From contig VAYK01000018.1 of assembly GCA_005884985.1 (NCBI GenBank), forward strand, positions 1 through 10,747: a DNA stretch of 10,747 bases. The letters run 5' to 3'. Made by a program: the position numbers and the translations under genes. The notes below the pieces were generated by a model. The model made no database searches. It saw nothing but the letters and a program-made list of their open reading frames with translations, and was not told the DNA's origin. This DNA is from Actinomycetota bacterium. Lineage in GTDB: Bacteria; Actinomycetota; Thermoleophilia; Solirubrobacterales; 70-9. Of the stretch, positions 7,055-10,747 are shown piece by piece; positions within the stretch are counted from its first letter, which is position 1; each line of letters opens with the position of its first letter.

Positions 7055-8241
7055 CTGTTCTCGACGGCCATCTTCTCGGCGAGCACCGCCAGCGCCCGGC
7101 GCAGGGCCTCGTCCTGCGGCGTTTTCGGATCGTCCACGGCCCTGACGTCGGGTTTGATCCCCTTGTTGGCCAGCGAGATTCCGTTCGCCGTGAAGTACTG
7201 GCCCACGGTGAGGTCCAGCGCGCCGCCCGCCGCCAGATGGATCACCTCCTGAAACGTGCCCTTGCCGAACGAGCGCGTGCCGACGATCGTCGCCAGGTGA
7301 TGGTCCTCCAGCGCCGAGGCGAGGATCTCGGCGGCCGACGCGGTGTCGTGGTTGATCAGGACGACGGTCGGGTGCTGCGACAGGGGATTGCCGATAGCGT
7401 CGTAGTCACGATGCCCCATCGTGCGGCTGTCGGTGGAGACCACCAGCTGGCCCTTGGCGAGGAAGAGGCTCGCCGACAGCACCGCCTCGTTGAGCAGCCC
7501 GCCGCCGTTCCCCCGCAGGTCGAGCACCAGGCCCTGCGCGCCGTGGCGGTCAAGGCGCTCGAGCGTCGAGGACAGCTCGCCGTGCGCCCCCTGGCTGAAG
7601 GTCGCATACGAAACGTATGCGACCTTGCTGGTGCCCGCTCGCTTGATCTCTCCCACGGCGACCGGCACCGCGACCGAGGCGCGCTTGAGGCGGATGTTGC
7701 GGGTCGCGCCGCCGGAGCCGGAGACCAGTCGCAGTTCGATCGGCGTCCACGGCGGTCCCTTGATCCGCGCCGTGGCGACCTCGGTGGGCACCCCCGCAAG
7801 CGAGCGCCCGTCCACCGCGGTGATCAGATCGCCCTCCTTGATCCCGGCACCCTGGGCCGGCGTGCGGGGCAGGACGCTCGCCACCCGCAGCCCGCGCTTC
7901 ACACCGGTGACCGTGAGGCCAACGCCCGAGAAACGGCCCGAGGTCAGCGACTCGAACTGCCGCAGCTGGTGAGGGTTCAGGTAGTGGGAGAAGCGGTCGT
8001 CGTAGCGCTTTCGCAGCTCGCGGATGATCCCGTTGACGGACGCGTCGTTGAGCACCGAGCTCTTGACCGGCTTGAAGTACTCGTCGCGGATCACCTGGCT
8101 CGCCTGGGAGGTGAGGTTGGAGCCGCTGAAGTCCCCCGCGATCGCGGCGATCAGCGCCGCCACACCAAGCGCCGCCACGGCGCCGGCGCCAAACCCCATG
8201 ATGAAGCCGCGGCGACGCTGCACCTGCGGCGCGCCGTTCAC
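7051..8241 (-). CDS. S41 family C-terminal processing peptidase (CtpA-like), membrane anchored
   Basis: This 396-residue protein begins with a basic stretch and one hydrophobic helix (about residues 13-36), an uncleaved signal anchor placing the rest outside the membrane. A PDZ domain covers about 100-185 (SGVGLTVTG... GIKEGDLITAVDGRSL). The protease core follows, with the DLRGNGGG motif (241-248), the catalytic Ser302 in NHDTASAAEI and Lys327 in GTRSFGKGTFQ, the Ser/Lys dyad of tail-specific proteases. The end (GISLANKGIKPDV) is typical. GTG 8241 is the first usable start; no clear Shine-Dalgarno precedes it, and it lies 34 bp after the ftsX stop, so reinitiation is possible. It overlaps the exonuclease start by 4 bp. 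Such proteases trim envelope proteins and sit beside ftsEX in several bacteria, where peptidoglycan remodelling is the likely common theme. Confidence 0.93.
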   Translation of the reverse strand: MNGAPQVQRRRGFIMGFGAGAVAALGVAALIAAIAGDFSGSNLTSQASQVIRDEYFKPVKSSVLNDASVNGIIRELRKRYDDRFSHYLNPHQLRQFESLTSGRFSGVGLTVTGVKRGLRVASVLPRTPAQGAGIKEGDLITAVDGRSLAGVPTEVATARIKGPPWTPIELRLVSGSGGATRNIRLKRASVAVPVAVGEIKRAGTSKVAYVSYATFSQGAHGELSSTLERLDRHGAQGLVLDLRGNGGGLLNEAVLSASLFLAKGQLVVSTDSRTMGHRDYDAIGNPLSQHPTVVLINHDTASAAEILASALEDHHLATIVGTRSFGKGTFQEVIHLAAGGALDLTVGQYFTANGISLANKGIKPDVRAVDDPKTPQDEALRRALAVLAEKMAVENR

Positions 8242-8275
8242 CGGCGCGGATCCGATCGTGCGGTGAACGTGCGGC

Positions 8276-9167
8276 TCAAACGCGGAGGAAGCGGCGCAGC
8301 GTGACGCCGCTGCCTAGTGCGGAGACGACAACTGCCGCGGCCATCAGCGTGGCGATCAGCGGCACAAAGGCGATGGTCGAGAAGTTGTCGATGAGGACGA
8401 AGTTCTGTGACAGCGGATCGATGATGGTCAACTTCCCTACCCACAGTATGCCGACGGCGAGCCCGCCGCCCGCAAGCCCCACGATCAGCCCCTCGAGCAC
8501 GAAGGGCCAGCGGATGAACCAGTTGGTGGCGCCAACGAGCTTCATCACCTCGATCTCGCGCCGCCGCGCATAGATCGAGAGCCGGATTGTGTTCGCGACC
8601 AGCATCAGCGAGACCACGAGGAGCAGGACCGCGACCACCGAGAGGATGATCTTCACGGCATTGGTCACGGTGCGAATCTTGTGCGCCAGCTGCTGCGAGT
8701 TGCTGATCGTGTCGATTGCCGGGCTGATCGCCTTCGGCTTGCCGTTGGGACCAGGCGGCACAATCGCCGCCTGAATCGAGCCGAGATTGTCCGGGTCATC
8801 CGGATAGACATTGATCGAAGGAGGCAGCGGGTTGCCCTTTAGCTGTCCGAGACCCTGGCTGAGCGGACCGTTCCCGACCTCCTTGCGCAGAACCTTGAGT
8901 CCGGCGCCCTTCTAGATGTACTGAGTGCGCTCGACGTGCGGAATGGCGTCGATCTTCTTTCGTACTGCGAGCGCATGCTTCTTGCTCGTATTCGCCTTGC
9001 TGCTGGCGGACGTTCTCGTTCGTGGCCGAGCTTGCCTTGATCACCGGAATGAACACACCGAGCAGCAGCGTCGTCAGCACGACGGTGACGATCGCTGCAA
9101 GGCTTGGCGCCGCGCTGCGGCGTAGAGCGCGGAATGCCTCGGCGATGAAGAATAAGACCCGACCCAC
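8276..9167 (-). pseudogene. ftsX: ftsX, cell-division ABC transporter permease, disrupted
   Basis: FtsX is the membrane partner of FtsE and activates peptidoglycan hydrolases at division. The N-terminal part from GTG 9167 (MGRVLFFIAEAFRALRRS, one transmembrane helix, GVFIPVIKASSATNENVRQQ) is typical and has a good Shine-Dalgarno (AGGAAGAG). At about 9000 the coding frame changes: similarity resumes in another frame with KANTSKKHALAVRKKIDAIP and VERTQYI, skipping the 7-8 residues that normally form the first strand of the extracellular domain. That frame then meets TAG at 8914-8912, where homologues have a Ser in the YVSK-like motif (TCG to TAG is one change). From there it is open to TGA 8276, including IRLSIYARRREIEVMKLVGATNWFIR and the last three transmembrane helices ending SGVTLRRFLRV. 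The whole gene is recognisable but cannot yield full-length FtsX as written. Confidence 0.85.
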
Positions 9168-9178
9168 TTTGGCTCTTC

Positions 9179-10102
9179 CTACGACCCGGCCCTAGGACGA
9201 TCCGGCTCGCCTGGCTCGTCGTCAAGCGGTTCGCCAGGCTCGCCGTTTGTGTGGCCCTCGCCGACCCCCATCTCGGCGCGCACGCGGAGCGCGAACTCGC
9301 TCGTCGACTCGTCGGCGTAGCCGGCGGTGGCCTCGTCGCGGACCAGTCTGCCCTCGTCGAGGGCCATCACGCGGCGGCGCATCTTGTCGACCATCTCGCG
9401 GTCGTGAGTGGCGACGAACACGGTCGTGCCGGTGCGGTTGATCCGGTACAGGAGCTGCATGATCCCGATCGAGGTCTCGGGATCGATGTTCCCTGTCGGC
9501 TCGTCGGCGAGCAGCAGGGGCGGGTGGTTGACGAAGGCGCGAGCGATCGATACGCGCTGCTGCTCCCCGCCCGAGAGCTGGTCAGGGTAGCTGTGGACCT
9601 TGCCCTGCAAGCCGACCAAGCGGAGGATTTCGGGAACCTTGCGCCCGATGTCGCGTCGACCGCCGCCAGTCACCTGCAGCGCGTAGGCGACGTTGTCGTA
9701 GACGCTGCGGTTGGGGAGCAGCTTGAAGTCCTGGAACACGGTGCCGATCCGCCGGCGCAGATGGGGAAGGCGGCCGTTCGGCAGGCGGTTGATGTCGCGG
9801 CCGGCGATCCGCACCTCGCCGCTCGCCGGCTCCACCTCGCGGATCAGCATCTTGATCAGCGTCGACTTGCCGCAGCCGGTGGGCCCCACGACGAAGGCGA
9901 ACTCGCCCCGCCGGAGCGCGAAGGAGACGCGCTCCACCCCGACGTGGCCGCCCGGATAGACGACGGTGGCGTCGCGCAGCTCGACAATCGGCGGTCGCGG
10001 CTCGGTGCCGTCTGAGGGCGCGTCGCCACGCCGCTCCCTGCGGGGCGGCTGGTCCCGGACGGCGCGGTCGCGCCGTCTTGCGCGTGTTCTGAGAAGGGCC
10101 AT
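9179..10102 (-). CDS. ftsE: FtsE, cell-division ABC transporter ATPase
   Basis: The 307-residue product is a complete ABC ATPase: Walker A GPTGCGKST (residues 73-81), Q-loop Gln124 in VFQDF, signature LSGGEQQR (176-183), Walker B LLLADE with catalytic Glu201, and switch His233. The FtsE-specific opening ELRDATVVYPGGHVGVERVSF and the ftsX neighbour decide between FtsE and other ABC ATPases. It is longer than the usual 220-230 residues: about 37 Arg-rich residues precede the conserved core and about 35 acidic, Gly/Pro/Glu-rich residues follow it (GEPGEPLDDEPGEP). ATG 10102 gives this N-terminal extension and has no clear Shine-Dalgarno, so the true start may be further inside. FtsX starts 11 bp downstream. 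ATP hydrolysis by FtsE drives FtsX conformational change at the septum. Confidence 0.93.
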   Translation of the reverse strand: MALLRTRARRRDRAVRDQPPRRERRGDAPSDGTEPRPPIVELRDATVVYPGGHVGVERVSFALRRGEFAFVVGPTGCGKSTLIKMLIREVEPASGEVRIAGRDINRLPNGRLPHLRRRIGTVFQDFKLLPNRSVYDNVAYALQVTGGGRRDIGRKVPEILRLVGLQGKVHSYPDQLSGGEQQRVSIARAFVNHPPLLLADEPTGNIDPETSIGIMQLLYRINRTGTTVFVATHDREMVDKMRRRVMALDEGRLVRDEATAGYADESTSEFALRVRAEMGVGEGHTNGEPGEPLDDEPGEPDRPRAGS

Positions 10103-10197
10103 GCGAAGCCTGTTTTCTTCGACGCCCGCCGCAATCCTGCGCCGGCCCCCTGCAGCCGTCGAGCCCGGTCGAGCGTTCGCGGAAGGGTAGCGAAGAA

Positions 10198-10215
10198 TGT
10201 GAACAGCGCCTCACA
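10198..10215. promoter_or_regulatory. Inverted repeat TGTGA-N8-TCACA, possible operator
   Basis: Perfect 5-bp arms TGTGA (10198-10202) and TCACA (10211-10215) are separated by 8 bp. The half-sites equal those of CRP/FNR-family regulators, but the usual CRP spacing is 6 bp, so the binding protein is uncertain. It lies about 96 bp before the ftsE start and directly abuts a second palindrome. Confidence 0.35.
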
Positions 10216-10233
10216 CTCGAGCCGAGGCTCGAG
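10216..10233. repeat. Palindrome CTCGAGCC-GA-GGCTCGAG
   Basis: The arms are 8 bp, perfect, and separated by only 2 bp. As RNA the loop would be strained and no T-run follows on either strand, so an intrinsic terminator is unlikely; a protein-binding dyad is more plausible. It touches the TGTGA-N8-TCACA repeat without a gap. Confidence 0.5.
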
Positions 10234-10295
10234 GGAATCGTGCCCACGCCGGGCATGAGCCGCGCTCCGCCGGCTCGGCCCGTCCGATCAGCCGC

Positions 10296-10554
10296 TCAGC
10301 CCAGCCAGAACCGGGATTGCCGGTAGCTGATCGTGTGATCGCCGCAGCCACGCGAGCCTGGCGCGCCGGGCAGTCCCAGCCCGTCCACTCGCTCGCTTGT
10401 GCGGGTGCATGCGACAAGCGCGAAGCGATAGAGGCGGGATAGGCGGACGGGATGGGTGATCACCACCCTCGTGCGGTGATGGGACAGTTCTCGCTGCTCG
10501 ACGGTCTCCGCGACGTGCAGCCGCGCTTCGGAGGTTTCGCGGAGCCGGTTCGCT
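10296..10554 (-). other. Possible coding remnant, unrecognised
   Basis: The minus-strand frame ending in TGA at 10298-10296 has high GC at third codon positions and reads plausibly as protein, for example THPVRLSRLYRFALVACTRT and GCGDHTISYRQSRFWLG at the end. I do not recognise a family. The frame continues upstream to 10706, but there it lies opposite the better-supported hydrolase fragment, so any real coding probably begins near 10554 without a start codon. It may be a gene remnant or chance. Confidence 0.2.
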
Positions 10555-10568
10555 GTCCGTAATAGAAA

Positions 10569-10747
10569 GTGCCGAAGGGCTGGGAGTTCTATTTCAAGGG
10601 CGGCTGGGGAACCGGCACGGGCCGCGTCGACCACCAAGTCGCCTTCCTCGAGGAGCACGGCCGACGGATCGCCGTGGCGATCCTGACCGAGTTCGACCCG
10701 AGCCACTCCTACGGCAAGCGGACACTCAAGGGCGTGGCCGAGCGCCT
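10569..10747 (+). pseudogene. C-terminal fragment of a class A beta-lactamase-like serine hydrolase, 5' truncated, runs off the window
   Basis: From about 10569 the plus strand reads VPKGWEFYFKGGWGTGTG, then VDHQVAFLEEHGRRIAVAIL and PSHSYGKRTLKGVAERL to the window end. This resembles the last strand-helix segment of beta-lactamase-fold hydrolases found in actinobacteria: the KGG stands where class A enzymes have KTG/KSG, and the HAYGxxTLxGVA-like close is typical. A TAG at 10563-10565 lies in frame just before it, and none of the three plus-strand frames upstream continues the similarity. The active-site SxxK and SDN regions, which should lie about 200 residues upstream, are missing. It is therefore a truncated remnant, or one joined there by rearrangement or assembly. 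Family assignment rests on about 59 residues. Confidence 0.5.

Larger units (their letters stand above)
10103..10295. other. Upstream region of ftsE with no recognisable gene
   Basis: No reading frame on either strand here shows recognisable similarity or a start with a ribosome binding site. It holds the paired dyads at 10198-10233 and presumably the promoter of the ftsE cluster, though no convincing -35/-10 pair was found (TACCCT at about 10183-10188 on the minus strand is a weak -10 candidate). Confidence 0.5.

Noticed and set aside
6065..7252. 395-codon open frame on the plus strand opposite the exonuclease
   Set aside because: The minus strand holds all RNB catalytic residues and the S1 domain; the plus frame is a shadow with His/Arg/Gly-rich, unstructured sequence.
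7237..8304. 355-codon open frame on the plus strand opposite the S41 protease
   Set aside because: The protease has its PDZ domain and Ser/Lys dyad on the other strand; the plus frame has no recognisable domain.
10216..10233. Palindrome as an intrinsic terminator
   Set aside because: The loop is only 2 nt and no T-run follows on either strand.

Overview
The window looks like chromosomal DNA of a high-GC actinobacterium, possibly of the Thermoleophilia (Solirubrobacterales/Gaiellales type). That placement is inferred from codon use and gene content, not from a search. The dominant unit is a minus-strand cluster read from right to left: ftsE (10102), a broken ftsX, a membrane-anchored S41 (CtpA-like) protease, an RNase R/II family exonuclease, smpB, and a broken gene for a coiled-coil protein ending in a helix-hairpin-helix DNA-binding domain. 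Genes in this run overlap or sit a few bases apart: ftsE/ftsX 11 bp, ftsX/ctp 34 bp, ctp/rnr overlap 4 bp, rnr/smpB overlap 8 bp. This argues for one operon with translational coupling.

On the plus strand, from left to right, lie an M50 site-2-protease-type membrane metalloprotease (248-1093), a SixA-type histidine phosphatase that has lost its middle (1250-1668), and an FAD-dependent pyridine-nucleotide disulfide oxidoreductase (1690-3057). The oxidoreductase meets the minus-strand cluster tail to tail with only 7 bp between stop codons.

At the left edge, on the minus strand, is the 5' half of tmRNA (ssrA, 177 to beyond position 1). Its start consensus, first pseudoknot, tag reading frame and stop-codon hairpin are all readable. 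Its 3' half lies outside the window. tmRNA, SmpB and RNase R therefore lie within about 7 kb: these are the RNA, the protein partner and the nuclease of trans-translation. The predicted tag peptide is ADHEFALAT, ending in Thr instead of the usual Ala.

At the right edge is a 5'-truncated plus-strand piece of a class A beta-lactamase-like hydrolase, next to a possible minus-strand coding remnant. Two abutting perfect DNA dyads lie about 100 bp upstream of ftsE.

Three genes carry lesions: sixA (internal deletion plus frameshift), the coiled-coil gene (two compensating frameshifts) and ftsX (small deletion with frameshift plus a nonsense codon). The neighbouring ctp, rnr, smpB, ftsE, M50 and oxidoreductase genes are intact. 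Real decay and assembly error cannot be separated from one sequence. No convincing new defence or mobile system is visible. The most unusual items are the tmRNA tag, the coiled-coil/HHH protein and the cluster of lesions.
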